A DNA stretch of 64,000 nt from Idiomarina sp. MD25a. Lineage in GTDB: Bacteria; Pseudomonadota; Gammaproteobacteria; Enterobacterales; Alteromonadaceae. How positions within the stretch are numbered: position 1 is the first letter of the stretch; each line of letters begins with the position of its first letter. Location of the stretch: positions 1 through 64,000 of the forward strand of contig NZ_MDGT01000001.1 in NCBI RefSeq assembly GCF_001870515.1, given 5' to 3'. Made by a program: the position numbers and the translations under genes. Below are positions 56,188 to 64,000 of this stretch, one piece after another. The notes beneath the pieces are model-generated. The model made no database searches. It saw nothing but the letters and a program-made list of their open reading frames with translations, and was not told the origin of the DNA.

Positions 56188-57078
56188 TTATTTACTCCCC
56201 TCACTGAGTTCATAGCATCGGCAGATATGCGCCCACGCTTCTTCCGCCGTATTGACTAACGTAAACAACTTCACGTCATCGGGCGCTATTAAACCTTCTT
56301 CAATCAATAAGTCGAAATTAATTAACTTCGACCAAAAGCCTTTGCCTATCAGTACAATAGGCACTGGATCGATTTTCTTTGTTTGAATTAAGGTGAGCGT
56401 CTCGAACAACTCATCTAAGGTGCCGTAGCCGCCTGGGAGCGCAACTAGAGCGCGTGCCCGCATCAAGAAATGCATTTTTCGAATGGCAAAATAGTGAAAT
56501 TGGAAGCAAAACTCGGGCGTGATGTAAGGGTTCGGATATTGCTCCTTGGGTAACACAATATTAAGTCCGATACTCTCACCACCGGCCTCAGTCGCACCGC
56601 GATTAGCCGCCTCCATCACACCTGGACCACCGCCTGAAATTACCACAACGCGATGCTCAGGGTAATTCTGGCTGTGCTCAGTAACTAAATGCGCAAATTT
56701 CTGCGACTCTGAGTAATAGCGGCTGTTCTTTAAATCCCGCTTTGCTTTAATCCAGTGTGCTTTAGTCGTCGCATCGTTGGGGGTTTTATCAAGCTCAGCT
56801 TGCGCAATATCGAGGTTATATTGCGCCTGTTCCGGTGATAAAAAACGCGCGCTACCAAACACGACTACCGTCGCATCAATCTGATGCTTATCGAGCACGC
56901 GCTCAGGCTTTAAGTACTCTAATTGCAATCGAACATGGCGAAGATCGTCTTCCAGTAGAAAGTCGTTATCAGCAAATGCCAGTTTATAGCTGTCATTATT
57001 CTGCAGTCGCGCGATGGCTTCTTCCGACTGCTTAGCCGAAGCGTGGTGTCGTTGATGCAGGGGGTGTTTGTCCGCCAT
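56188..57078 (-). CDS. LOG-family (TIGR00730) nucleotide phosphoribohydrolase-like protein
   Basis: A 296-residue Rossmann-fold protein. The family signature is GGGPGVMEAANRGA (near 150) and the catalytic PGGYGTLDELFE near residue 215. Proteins of this type include cytokinin-activating LOG enzymes and bacterial nucleotide 5'-monophosphate nucleosidases; they were once mislabelled lysine decarboxylases. An N-terminal extension of about 80 residues, partly helical, separates it from short LOG proteins. It lies 9 bases after the DUF1543 gene and runs directly into the DSD1 gene. Confidence 0.9.
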   Translation of the reverse strand: MADKHPLHQRHHASAKQSEEAIARLQNNDSYKLAFADNDFLLEDDLRHVRLQLEYLKPERVLDKHQIDATVVVFGSARFLSPEQAQYNLDIAQAELDKTPNDATTKAHWIKAKRDLKNSRYYSESQKFAHLVTEHSQNYPEHRVVVISGGGPGVMEAANRGATEAGGESIGLNIVLPKEQYPNPYITPEFCFQFHYFAIRKMHFLMRARALVALPGGYGTLDELFETLTLIQTKKIDPVPIVLIGKGFWSKLINFDLLIEEGLIAPDDVKLFTLVNTAEEAWAHICRCYELSEGSK

Positions 57079-57087
57079 TCGAAAATC

Positions 57088-57627
57088 CTACGGTAGAGGG
57101 TGGTAGCCCATCCAATTGGGCTTTAACGGCTGTTGCACGCCATCGTATTCAAGTTTAATGGCATAGCCATCGAGTAAATCAATCTTGAGGCAGTCATCGA
57201 CTTCAAGCAAGTCGTCTTTATGCAGTTGTTCGGCCCCCGCAAGCCCTGTGGCAGAAACGTGCACTCGCGCCCGTTGTTTAGCATCCGCGGCTGACTTCGC
57301 CACCACTACAGTAAAATCATGGAATTCCGCCAAACGACCCGGGAAATAACCACCAAAATTCACAAAGTATAAGGATACCCCCTGATTGTCGACAGGCTCT
57401 TTAATGAGCGAAATGCGATAGCCATCGACATGATGTAAGGCAACGTAGCTATCCATGTGGAGACCCTTCTGCGAACCGAACCACTGCTGTCGTAATGCCG
57501 GAAAAGTGGCTTCAATCGCTGGCGCGACGACAAACCGCACATCATGGAGCTCAATATGTGCACCCGGCGCGCTACCGCCGATATAAATCATAAAAAGTTG
57601 GTTAACTTGAGTGCTCTCTGCAGACAC
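57088..57627 (-). CDS. DUF1543 domain protein
   Basis: A 179-residue soluble protein. The N-terminal LFMIYIGGSAPGAHIELHDVRFVV and the second-half repeat LYFVNFGGYFPGRLAEFHDFTVVVA show a duplicated DUF1543 unit with a GG-x-PG-x(4-5)-E-x-HD/FHD pattern. Function is unknown. The start is GTG at 57627, because the conserved LFMIYIGG must lie inside the protein. This overlaps the LysR gene by 26 bases. It is probably translated together with that regulator. Confidence 0.84.
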   Translation of the reverse strand: MSAESTQVNQLFMIYIGGSAPGAHIELHDVRFVVAPAIEATFPALRQQWFGSQKGLHMDSYVALHHVDGYRISLIKEPVDNQGVSLYFVNFGGYFPGRLAEFHDFTVVVAKSAADAKQRARVHVSATGLAGAEQLHKDDLLEVDDCLKIDLLDGYAIKLEYDGVQQPLKPNWMGYHPLP

Positions 57628-58531
57628 GTTGGAGTACCTCTTGTATTGTGTTTCTTAACCATCGACGCATCGGATCAGCATCCGTCCGTTCATGCCAAAT
57701 CTGCATTACCTGCACATTCGGAAGGTCAAGGGGGGGTTCAAGTATGACTAAATTATCATCCAATGCGGTCGCCTGCTCAGCTATTGAGCGCAAACAAGTC
57801 AGCAACCACCGCGTCTCGGTTAACAACCGAGTCGGCACAATAAAACTGGATAAACCTGCAACGATACTACGTTCACGCCCCAACTCTGCTAGCTTTTGAT
57901 CGACCAACCCTTTCAAATCACCTGTTAAGGTAGTAAGTAAATGCTCACACTCTAAGTAATCGTCAAGTGAAAACCCGCCGATGACATGCGGATTATCCCT
58001 AGCTGCTAATACTTTAAATGGCTCCTCAATCAAGCGTTGTTGTCGCAACGTGTCAGGTAAGTCATTGTAAAAGCCTGCGATAGCAATATCACATTCGCCT
58101 GTTTCCAACTCTTGGCGTGGAAGACGACCTCGCGTATTTTGCGTAACTATGGTGACATTAGGTGCAGCTTGCCGAACTAAAGGCAATAGATGAGGCAATA
58201 GCGCTTGCTCCATATAATCTGTCGTATATATCCGTATCGACTCCGTTCTGCTCAGATAGTCATGTCCCTCGGTTTGTTCATAAAAGTTTCTGAGCTGATG
58301 AATAAGTGGTTGCATCTGACGCGCAAGCTCATGGGCACGCGGTGTCGCGGTCAACCCTCTCGCTGCACGCACGAATAATGAGTCTCCCATTTCGTGGCGA
58401 AGTTTATTTAACTTATGACTTAATGCGGGCTGACTCAGTGACATACGTTGCGCTGCCCGGGTAGCATTTAACTCTTCATAAAGTGTATGAAAAACCAACA
58501 GAAGGTTAATATCCTTAGTGTATAAATTCAT
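57602..58531 (-). CDS. LysR-family transcriptional regulator
   Basis: A 309-residue LysR-type protein. The winged helix-turn-helix is at residues 8-65 (ATRAAQRMSLSQPALSHKLNKLRHEMGDSLFVRAARG). The rest is a two-lobed substrate-binding domain. It is divergent from the DJ-1/OYE gene pair with 106 bases between starts. It is followed by DUF1543, LOG and DSD1 genes, so it likely controls one or both sides. The inverted repeat at 58584-58602 is a plausible site. The ligand is unknown. Confidence 0.94.
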   Translation of the reverse strand: MNLYTKDINLLLVFHTLYEELNATRAAQRMSLSQPALSHKLNKLRHEMGDSLFVRAARGLTATPRAHELARQMQPLIHQLRNFYEQTEGHDYLSRTESIRIYTTDYMEQALLPHLLPLVRQAAPNVTIVTQNTRGRLPRQELETGECDIAIAGFYNDLPDTLRQQRLIEEPFKVLAARDNPHVIGGFSLDDYLECEHLLTTLTGDLKGLVDQKLAELGRERSIVAGLSSFIVPTRLLTETRWLLTCLRSIAEQATALDDNLVILEPPLDLPNVQVMQIWHERTDADPMRRWLRNTIQEVLQRVCREHSS

Positions 58532-58583
58532 TCGCTATTCATTTTTTCGATGGGTCAAATAGATATTTTCTTATTATCGAATG

Positions 58584-58602
58584 ATAGTACACACGCTACT
58601 AT
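58584..58602. promoter_or_regulatory. Inverted repeat in the LysR/DJ-1 divergent promoter
   Basis: ATAGTA and TACTAT form a perfect 6-bp inverted repeat separated by 7 bases, within the 106-base divergent region. The right arm also fits a -10 hexamer for the DJ-1 gene. LysR regulators commonly bind such dyads next to their own gene. Confidence 0.5.
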
Positions 58603-58637
58603 AAGCGCATCAAATTTACGCCTTAATTGGAGGCTTT

Positions 58638-59492
58638 ATGACAACCGGTTTTATCAAGTCACTCTTACTCACTGCCACTTTAGGTGCAGTATTGCTGTTT
58701 TGCCAAGCAGCGGTGGCGAGCAAGGGCAAGGTGCTCGTTTTACTCTCCAGTGAAACACAATTGGAACTTGCTGATGGCAGCCAATATCCAACGGGATACT
58801 ACCTGAACGAATTTGGTGTACCGGCTGATGCGCTTCAGCAAGCGGGCTACGAGCTCGTTTTGGTCACTCCAAAAGGTAACGCGCCGCGGGTCGACCAACG
58901 TTCTGTCGATACACAATATTTCGGCGGCGATGAGCAAGAAATGCAGCGCATTCAAAAAGTCATCGCTAACCTTGATGGTATTAACGATACCCACAAACTC
59001 GCCGACGTACTCAAAAGTGATTTGAGCCAATTTGATGGTCTATTCATACCTGGCGGTCATGCACCTCTGATTGACTTGGTCGGTAATCCTGAAGTCGGTA
59101 AGCTACTGACTTATTTCCACAACCAACAAAAGCCTACCGCCGCAATTTGCCACGGCCCTATTGCGCTGCTGTCACCACAGCAAATGCCGGCACAGTTTAT
59201 TGACCAATTTGCGAAAGAAGGTCAATCACAAGCGCAAGATTGGATCTACGAGGGCTATAACATGACCATCTTCTCGACCCCAGAAGAACAAGTTTTCGAG
59301 CGCTCACTTAATGGCAAACAAATCCGTTATTACCCAGCCGCTGCGATGCAAGCCGCAGGCGCGAATCTCGAACAAGCCGAAGCGTGGCAGCCCAACGTCG
59401 TTATCGACCGCGAACTGATTACCGGTCAGAACCCTTTTTCCGACAAAGTTCTAGCAGAAGCGTTAATTAAGCAACTAGAACAAGCGCAGTAA
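58638..59492 (+). CDS. Secreted DJ-1/PfpI-family protein
   Basis: A 284-residue class-I glutamine-amidotransferase-like protein with an N-terminal signal peptide of about 27 residues (ending AAVASKG), which suggests a periplasmic location. The nucleophile elbow is AAICHGPIAL with Cys171. FIPGGHAPLIDL near residue 140 supplies the conserved Gly-His region. The GYYLNEFGVPADALQQAG start is characteristic of the chaperone/glyoxalase-III branch. It may repair glycated molecules or remove methylglyoxal; this is inferred from family. GGAGG precedes the ATG. The OYE gene follows after 20 bases. Confidence 0.9.
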   Translation: MTTGFIKSLLLTATLGAVLLFCQAAVASKGKVLVLLSSETQLELADGSQYPTGYYLNEFGVPADALQQAGYELVLVTPKGNAPRVDQRSVDTQYFGGDEQEMQRIQKVIANLDGINDTHKLADVLKSDLSQFDGLFIPGGHAPLIDLVGNPEVGKLLTYFHNQQKPTAAICHGPIALLSPQQMPAQFIDQFAKEGQSQAQDWIYEGYNMTIFSTPEEQVFERSLNGKQIRYYPAAAMQAAGANLEQAEAWQPNVVIDRELITGQNPFSDKVLAEALIKQLEQAQ

Positions 59493-59511
59493 TCAACAAG
59501 GAGTACTTAGC

Positions 59512-60600
59512 GTGTCAGCTTTATTTCAACCATTTGAGTTAAAAGATGTTCGTTTGCGTAACCGTATTGCCGTACCTCCGATGTGCCAGTACATGGCAGA
59601 AGAAGGCGTGGTCAACGATTGGCACCTCAGTCACTACACCAGCTTAGCGCGCGGTGGTGCAGGCTTAGTTATTGTTGAGGCGACCGCAGTTTCTCCTGAA
59701 GGACGTATCACCCCGAACTGCACCGGGTTGTGGAATGACGAGCAAGCACAAGCGATGCAGCCGATTGTCGACAACATCAAAGCCGCCGGTGCGGTAGCGG
59801 GTATTCAAATTGGTCATGCGGGACGGAAGGCAAGTGCCAACCGTCCATGGGACGGCGACGACCATATTGCTGAAGAGGACGTCCGAGGCTGGGAAACGCT
59901 CTCGCCCTCACCAATCGCTTTTGGCGCGAACCTGCCTCGCCAACCCAAAGAGATGACGTTAGAAGATATCAAGCGTGTACAAACTGACTTTGTTGCCGCT
60001 GCTGAACGTGCTCGAGACCTGGGGTTTGAATGGCTCGAGTTACACTTTGCTCATGGGTACCTTGGTCAAAGCTTTTTCTCGCCACATGCTAACCAGCGTA
60101 CTGACGAATATGGCGGGTCATTTGAGAACCGCGCACGCTTCTTAGTCGAAACTGTGCGGGCGGTCAAAGCCGTATGGCCCGATAACTTCCCGCTAACTGC
60201 ACGTTTTGGTGTTATCGAATTTGATGGCAATGACGAGGAGCAGTTGCAAGAGTCGATTAAGTTAACTGAGTTGCTCAAAGCAGAAGGGTTGGATTTTCTA
60301 AACGTCAGTATCAGTTTCTCAACGCCGCACGCCAATATCCCATGGGGACCGGGCTTTATGGCGCCGATTGCTGAACGCATCAGAAACGCCGCGGATATTC
60401 CCGTTGCATCGGCGTGGGGAATCGATTTACCACAGCTGGCAGAACACACCGTCGCACAGGGTCAGTTAGACTTAGTGATGGTTGGCCGTGCACATTTATC
60501 GAACCCACACTGGCCTTACGATACTGCTAAAGCATTGCGTGTTGAGAAGCCGTCTTGGGTATTACCCGCCCCTTATGCGCATTGGTTAGAACGGTATTAA
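59512..60600 (+). CDS. Old Yellow Enzyme-family NADPH dehydrogenase (YqjM/NamA-like)
   Basis: A 362-residue FMN-dependent ene-reductase of the YqjM class. Motifs include RNRIAVPPMCQYM (residues 17-29, with the cysteine that tunes FMN), GHAGRKAS with the substrate-binding His, FEWLELHFAHGYLG with the second His, and MVGRAHLSNPHW. It reduces activated C=C bonds of electrophiles, quinones or nitro compounds with NADPH. The start codon is GTG with AAGGAG before it. It is the second gene behind the divergent LysR regulator and shares its transcript with the DJ-1-like gene. Confidence 0.94.
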   Translation: MSALFQPFELKDVRLRNRIAVPPMCQYMAEEGVVNDWHLSHYTSLARGGAGLVIVEATAVSPEGRITPNCTGLWNDEQAQAMQPIVDNIKAAGAVAGIQIGHAGRKASANRPWDGDDHIAEEDVRGWETLSPSPIAFGANLPRQPKEMTLEDIKRVQTDFVAAAERARDLGFEWLELHFAHGYLGQSFFSPHANQRTDEYGGSFENRARFLVETVRAVKAVWPDNFPLTARFGVIEFDGNDEEQLQESIKLTELLKAEGLDFLNVSISFSTPHANIPWGPGFMAPIAERIRNAADIPVASAWGIDLPQLAEHTVAQGQLDLVMVGRAHLSNPHWPYDTAKALRVEKPSWVLPAPYAHWLERY

Positions 60601-60615
60601 GCTCACTTTTAAAGC

Positions 60616-61038
60616 TTAAACACCTTGTACAGTGAGCACCAGTTTTCGACTGCTGGCGTGGTCGCGGTGCTCACACAAGTAGATACCTTGCCATGTGCCC
60701 ATATTAAGACGCCCTTGGGTTAACGGTACAGTCACACTCGCGCCTAGAATACTCGACTTCAAGTGAGCTGGCATGTCATCAGGCCCCTCATAGGTGTGCT
60801 CATAGTAGGGCGCGTTCTCAGGCACCATCTCGTTGAAATGGCGTTCAAAGTCACCCCGCACGGTCGCATCGGCATTTTCATTGATCGTCAATGAAGCCGA
60901 GGTATGTTGAATAAACACATGCACGAGACCAGTCGATAATTGGCACTTTTCAGCTAATAACCGCTCTACGCGATCAGTGATTAAGTGAAAGCCTCGATTA
61001 AAGGCTGGCAGCGTTAACTCAAATTGTTGTACGTGCAT
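60616..61038 (-). CDS. YjbQ/UPF0047-family protein (secondary thiamine-phosphate synthase type)
   Basis: A 140-residue beta-rich protein. The signature HVFIQHTSASLTINENAD (residues 38-55), DMPAHLKSSILGASVTVPL and GTWQGIYLCEHRD matches the UPF0047 family. E. coli YjbQ has weak thiamine-phosphate synthase activity in suppressor assays, but the family's normal role is unknown. Histidines in this pattern form a metal-like site. It is convergent with the OYE gene and lies 24 bases before the stop of no other reading frame, so it appears monocistronic. Confidence 0.9.
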   Translation of the reverse strand: MHVQQFELTLPAFNRGFHLITDRVERLLAEKCQLSTGLVHVFIQHTSASLTINENADATVRGDFERHFNEMVPENAPYYEHTYEGPDDMPAHLKSSILGASVTVPLTQGRLNMGTWQGIYLCEHRDHASSRKLVLTVQGV

Positions 61039-61062
61039 AGAACTCTCAAAAATAAGCGTCTA

Positions 61063-61509
61063 CTAGCGCATTAAACGCATAGGCACCATCTGTGGATCGC
61101 TATTGGTTTGCTCTACAAACCCTAAACTGCGATATAGATTCAATGCGCGATGATTTTCTGGCAATACGTTTAATGTAACATGCTCAACGTCAGGATGTTG
61201 CCAAGCGTAATCAAGTAACGCCTGCACAAATAGGCGCCCTAGCCCTTTACCTCGCTCCTGTGGGTTTACGATTAAACACGCAATGTGTCTTGCACCTTCA
61301 TATTTTTCATAACATTGTGCAAAACCAACTAACTTATTGTCGTACCAAAACCCAAGAGAAGGGCGTTCGTCACATTTTAGGCGCGCCCAAACGTCATTGA
61401 TGGGACTATCGGTGTGCACATTAGGGCCAAGCCAAAAGAGACGATCGCGTGCCGTTTGAGCCCATGAAAAAACTTTTTGAAACTGCTGTGGTGAAATCGT
61501 TTTTAGCAT
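61063..61509 (-). CDS. GNAT-family N-acetyltransferase
   Basis: A protein of about 148 residues with the GNAT core. ARHIACLIVNPQERGKGLGRLFVQALLDYAW carries the acetyl-CoA motif QERGKGLG, and LNVLPENHRALNLYRSLGFVE is the C-terminal beta-bulge region. The open frame continues to 61671, but ATG 61509 (MLKTISPQQF) gives the normal GNAT start, and the upstream part is hydrophobic and without a ribosome site. The substrate is unknown. It is adjacent to, but 24 bases before, the YjbQ gene on the same strand, so they may be cotranscribed. Confidence 0.87.
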   Translation of the reverse strand: MLKTISPQQFQKVFSWAQTARDRLFWLGPNVHTDSPINDVWARLKCDERPSLGFWYDNKLVGFAQCYEKYEGARHIACLIVNPQERGKGLGRLFVQALLDYAWQHPDVEHVTLNVLPENHRALNLYRSLGFVEQTNSDPQMVPMRLMR

Positions 61510-61746
61510 TTTGATTCTATTTAAAGGCTTTATCAGAACTATAAAGGATAAGCCCGTTAAGCCAATAAGCGGATTGTCAGATTCATAGCGTAATCGCCTA
61601 ATTACGTAGATATATACGATAAACCGACTATTAAAGGCGCTAGACAGCAAACTAACGGGTAAAAAATCCATTGAAATATTCTGTTACAACCAAGATAATA
61701 TAACATGAATATATTATTATAATCATAAAAGGATGTTACTCGAGAC
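61510..61746. other. AT-rich intergenic region between the acetyltransferase and diguanylate cyclase genes
   Basis: This 237-base stretch is markedly AT-rich and holds the divergent promoters. An AATATA-N7-TATATT dyad and several TATAAT-like hexamers lie near 61695-61735. No RNA gene or additional coding region could be supported. Confidence 0.5.
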
Positions 61747-62841
61747 ATGGAACTGTCCTCGCTCAGCGCGCTTTCACCCAAGCGCCCACAGTTTTGGCAA
61801 GTTGCCAAGCGTTGCTGCATTATAGCGGCGTTCATCGATGTGGCGTTCTTTGTCATCTTTATGCTGCTCGACTCGCCCTTGCTTGCATGGATTAATCTAT
61901 TAAGTATTTCCATGTATCTGACCGCGTATTGGGCGTACACAACGCGTAAAAACACACTCGCAACTCTGCTAATCTGGGCAGAGGTGTTATATCACTCTGC
62001 CTTCGGCACGCTGTTGATCGGTTGGGATAGTGGCTTTCATTATTTTCTACTGATGTTTGTACCCGCAATTTTTGTCAGTATGAGTTTAAAGCCCGCTATC
62101 CTATCACTGTGTGGCTTGTGGATTTACTATGTCTCGCTCGATTTATTCGGTTGGTACTATCCGCCCATTCAGCCTATCCGCGGTGATGCATTGGTTTTGG
62201 TGCACCTATTCAACTTAACCGTTGTTTTTGCAATGTTTGCCTACCTTGCACTCTATTATCTCAATAAGGTCAGTATCACACACGACAAGCTACGCTTTTT
62301 TGCCACCACCGATCCTTTAACGCGGTTACGCAACCGTCGCCACATGTCTGAATTATTGAAACGTGCGGTGGAGAGCTATCAAAAAGAACAACGGCTTGTC
62401 TCGGTATTATTGCTCGATCTCGACCACTTTAAGACAATTAACGATACTTATGGGCACGACGCAGGCGATAAGGTACTAAAAGTAGCAGCGGATATTCTTC
62501 GCGACACCGCACGCGACCATGACAAGGTTTCTCGTTGGGGGGGTGAGGAGTTTTTGGTGTTTTTACCACGAACAAACTTAAATCACGCAGCCCAAGTTGC
62601 TGAGCGCATTCGCAAAGCAATTGCAAAATATCCCTGGCACACAGTCATTAATGAGAAAATTACGTTGACCACCAGTATCGGAGTGAGTGAACTCAAACCC
62701 GATGACTCGGTCAATACATTAGTAAAGCGTGCGGATGACGCACTGTATCGCGGCAAGGAAGCTGGTAGAAATTGGGTCGAACTCGAATCGGAGGCTTCAT
62801 GTCGCAAACCAAAAGCAGCATCATCATCGCTATCGGACTGA
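61747..62841 (+). CDS. Membrane diguanylate cyclase (GGDEF)
   Basis: A 364-residue c-di-GMP synthase. Six or so hydrophobic helices cover residues about 20-175, followed by a short linker and a GGDEF domain (about 190-350). The catalytic motif is GGEEF at 265-269. RDHD five residues earlier is the inhibitory I-site. The active domain is thus complete and product-feedback controlled. The N-terminal sensor resembles other membrane-only input domains, and no ligand is known. The last 43 bases overlap the start of the SIMPL gene. Confidence 0.92.
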   Translation: MELSSLSALSPKRPQFWQVAKRCCIIAAFIDVAFFVIFMLLDSPLLAWINLLSISMYLTAYWAYTTRKNTLATLLIWAEVLYHSAFGTLLIGWDSGFHYFLLMFVPAIFVSMSLKPAILSLCGLWIYYVSLDLFGWYYPPIQPIRGDALVLVHLFNLTVVFAMFAYLALYYLNKVSITHDKLRFFATTDPLTRLRNRRHMSELLKRAVESYQKEQRLVSVLLLDLDHFKTINDTYGHDAGDKVLKVAADILRDTARDHDKVSRWGGEEFLVFLPRTNLNHAAQVAERIRKAIAKYPWHTVINEKITLTTSIGVSELKPDDSVNTLVKRADDALYRGKEAGRNWVELESEASCRKPKAASSSLSD

Positions 62842-63512
62842 TCGTCAGTTGTGGGATACTTGGTACATTTTTTTCAAAAGGCTTAACCGACTTTCGATCA
62901 ATGGATCGCAGTGTCACTGTGAAAGGGCTCTCTGAACGCGAGTATGTTGCCGACACCGTGATTTGGCCGATTCAATTTACCGCTGCCAGCAATCAGCTTT
63001 CGGATATTTATCAAACTATTGAACAAGGCAAGCAGCAAGTCAGCGAATTTCTAAAGGGTAAAGGGGTTAAAGCCGATGAGATTTCCGTCGCAGCTCCCTC
63101 GATCACCGATAAGTCGGCACAACGTTACGGCTCAGGCCAACCGGCTGAGTTTCGCTATACCGCCACCCAAACCATTACCGTGTATTCAACGCGCGTCGAA
63201 ACAATACGCGACATGATGAGTTCGCTATCGGAGTTAGGTAAACAGGGTATGGTGCTATCTACCGACGATTACCAAGCGCAACCTGAGTACCTATTCACCC
63301 GATTGAACGATGTGAAACCCGAAATGATAGAAGAAGCCACTAAGAACGCACGCGAAGTGGCAGAGAAGTTCGCCCAAGATAGCAATAGCGAGCTCGGCAA
63401 AATAAAAGATGCCCGCCAAGGCCTATTCAGTATTCAAGAACGTGACCGTCATAACCCACACCTTAAAAAAGTACGTGTCGTCTCAACGGTTGAATATTAC
63501 TTATCCGACTAG
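62799..63512 (+). CDS. SIMPL/DUF541-domain periplasmic protein
   Basis: A 237-residue protein with an N-terminal signal/anchor helix (about residues 6-25). It is followed by the SIMPL domain with SVTVKGLSEREYVADTVIWPI and a C-terminal RVVSTVEYYL strand. The frame opens at 62772, but ATG 62799 follows GGAGG by five bases and begins before the helix. Family members (E. coli YggE) are linked to oxidative-stress resistance but without a known mechanism. The start lies inside the diguanylate cyclase gene by 43 bases, which suggests translational coupling. Confidence 0.9.
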   Translation: MSQTKSSIIIAIGLIVSCGILGTFFSKGLTDFRSMDRSVTVKGLSEREYVADTVIWPIQFTAASNQLSDIYQTIEQGKQQVSEFLKGKGVKADEISVAAPSITDKSAQRYGSGQPAEFRYTATQTITVYSTRVETIRDMMSSLSELGKQGMVLSTDDYQAQPEYLFTRLNDVKPEMIEEATKNAREVAEKFAQDSNSELGKIKDARQGLFSIQERDRHNPHLKKVRVVSTVEYYLSD

Positions 63513-64000
63513 TCAGCCGTTTCATCATTTTTAGGTCGAGGGCATTGTCCCTCGACATTCACTTCAACATAATTCATATCGAAGCATCGCAGATAAGATT
63601 CAACAATAGTTAAGTTAGGTGGCCACGGCACTTCAATCGGATTACCTTCAGCATCGCGCGGATCAAATCCCTCGGGGCGCGGAACGGCTTTTAGACGCGC
63701 TATTGCATCAACCAGTTTCGGTTTGTCCTTTTTAATAAATGCAATGGTCGCATCCATATAGGGGTTCCACCCGCTACGGTCCTGCTCGTCCGGTTTATAA
63801 CTCTGTCTAAATAAAGCAATCGCCGCCTCATTGTGACCTAACTCCGCATGCAGCTGGGCTTGATGTACACGGAGCGTGTGCTTCATACCGTCCGATAAGT
63901 CAGTTCGTTGTTGTTGATACGCCTCAATCAGTTTAACCGCTTCGGGCTTACAACCGGGTGTATCGGCAACGGCGCGCCAGCCCCCTTCAAAGTCTTGGTC
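63509..64000 (-). CDS. Hypothetical protein, TPR-like, cut by window end
   Basis: The frame is open from 64000 to the stop at 63509 and continues beyond the window. The visible 163 residues contain a helical pair with HQAQLHAELGHNEAAIALFRQSY, which looks like one tetratricopeptide-type repeat, and a tail ending in VNVEGQCPRPKND. The segments GWNPYMDATIAFIKKDK and VPWPPNLTIVESYL are not recognised. An internal ATG at 63886 is not needed as the start, because the frame reads on upstream without a stop. The stop overlaps the convergent SIMPL gene by four bases. Confidence 0.6.
   Translation of the reverse strand, partial: DQDFEGGWRAVADTPGCKPEAVKLIEAYQQQRTDLSDGMKHTLRVHQAQLHAELGHNEAAIALFRQSYKPDEQDRSGWNPYMDATIAFIKKDKPKLVDAIARLKAVPRPEGFDPRDAEGNPIEVPWPPNLTIVESYLRCFDMNYVEVNVEGQCPRPKNDETAD

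Noticed and set aside
60616-61038. YjbQ as part of the thiamine system of this window
   Set aside because: The thiamine-phosphate synthase activity of the family is only a weak suppressor effect, and no riboswitch or thiamine gene is adjacent.

Overview
The window is a gene-dense chromosomal segment of a gammaproteobacterium. Gene order is the best clue: ubiE-ubiJ-ubiB-tatABC-tatD-hemB, gppA-rhlB facing trxA with rho behind it, ubiD-fre, gmk-rpoZ followed by spoT, and trmH-recG are arrangements seen in Alteromonadales and relatives. Product lengths sit close to those of E. coli. With three TonB-dependent receptors, a betaine/choline transporter and several Na+-coupled carriers, a marine or saline member of the Alteromonadales is likely, perhaps of the Idiomarinaceae; the genus is an inference. 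No rRNA, tRNA, insertion sequence, prophage or CRISPR array is visible, and no gene-free stretch exceeds 300 bases.

Layout. 1-4650: a truncated TauE/SafE exporter, trhO, dps, an 821-residue TonB-dependent receptor and a divergent DUF3185 gene. 4670-9907: a thiamine uptake and salvage operon on the minus strand (TonB receptor, YkoF-like protein, PnuT-type permease, ThiK-like kinase, MFS carrier) behind a TPP riboswitch with a recognisable promoter. 9910-13947: fre, ubiD, rho, trxA. 14041-16246: rhlB and a short gppA. 16232-24159: one tightly packed nine-gene unit for ubiquinone, Tat export and haem, with a membrane diguanylate cyclase between tatD and hemB. 24212-28522: recG, trmH and a GNAT-nitrilase fusion. 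28653-30002: an NhaC-family carrier behind a possible MetJ box. 30020-33658: ridA, spoT, rpoZ and gmk, with three hairpins between rpoZ and spoT. 33789-42898: a CynX-type MFS carrier, a TetR regulator, a BetT-like transporter, sbcD-sbcC and a MaoC-like protein. 42909-48834: an operon of lipoprotein, NsrR-like regulator and amidohydrolase, then a Fur-box-controlled receptor and a RimK-like ATP-grasp ligase. 48879-51885: a DASS transporter, PhnA and a secreted phosphodiesterase. 52026-55015: poly-gamma-glutamate synthesis genes pgsB, pgsC and a pgsW-like gene. 55060-60600: a LysR-DUF1543-LOG-DSD1 operon divergent from a DJ-1/Old Yellow Enzyme pair. 60616-64000: YjbQ, an acetyltransferase, a second diguanylate cyclase, a SIMPL protein and a gene cut by the window end.

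Most of the window is conserved core genome. The accessory or regulatory points that deserve attention are the thiamine operon with its extra MFS gene and a 9-base switching complement in the riboswitch leader, the gamma-PGA genes without a visible pgsA and with an inverted repeat upstream, the apparent leaderless start of rhlB, the candidate MetJ and Fur sites, the three hairpins after rpoZ, and the NsrR-like/lipoprotein/amidohydrolase operon. No wholly new system could be demonstrated from sequence alone.
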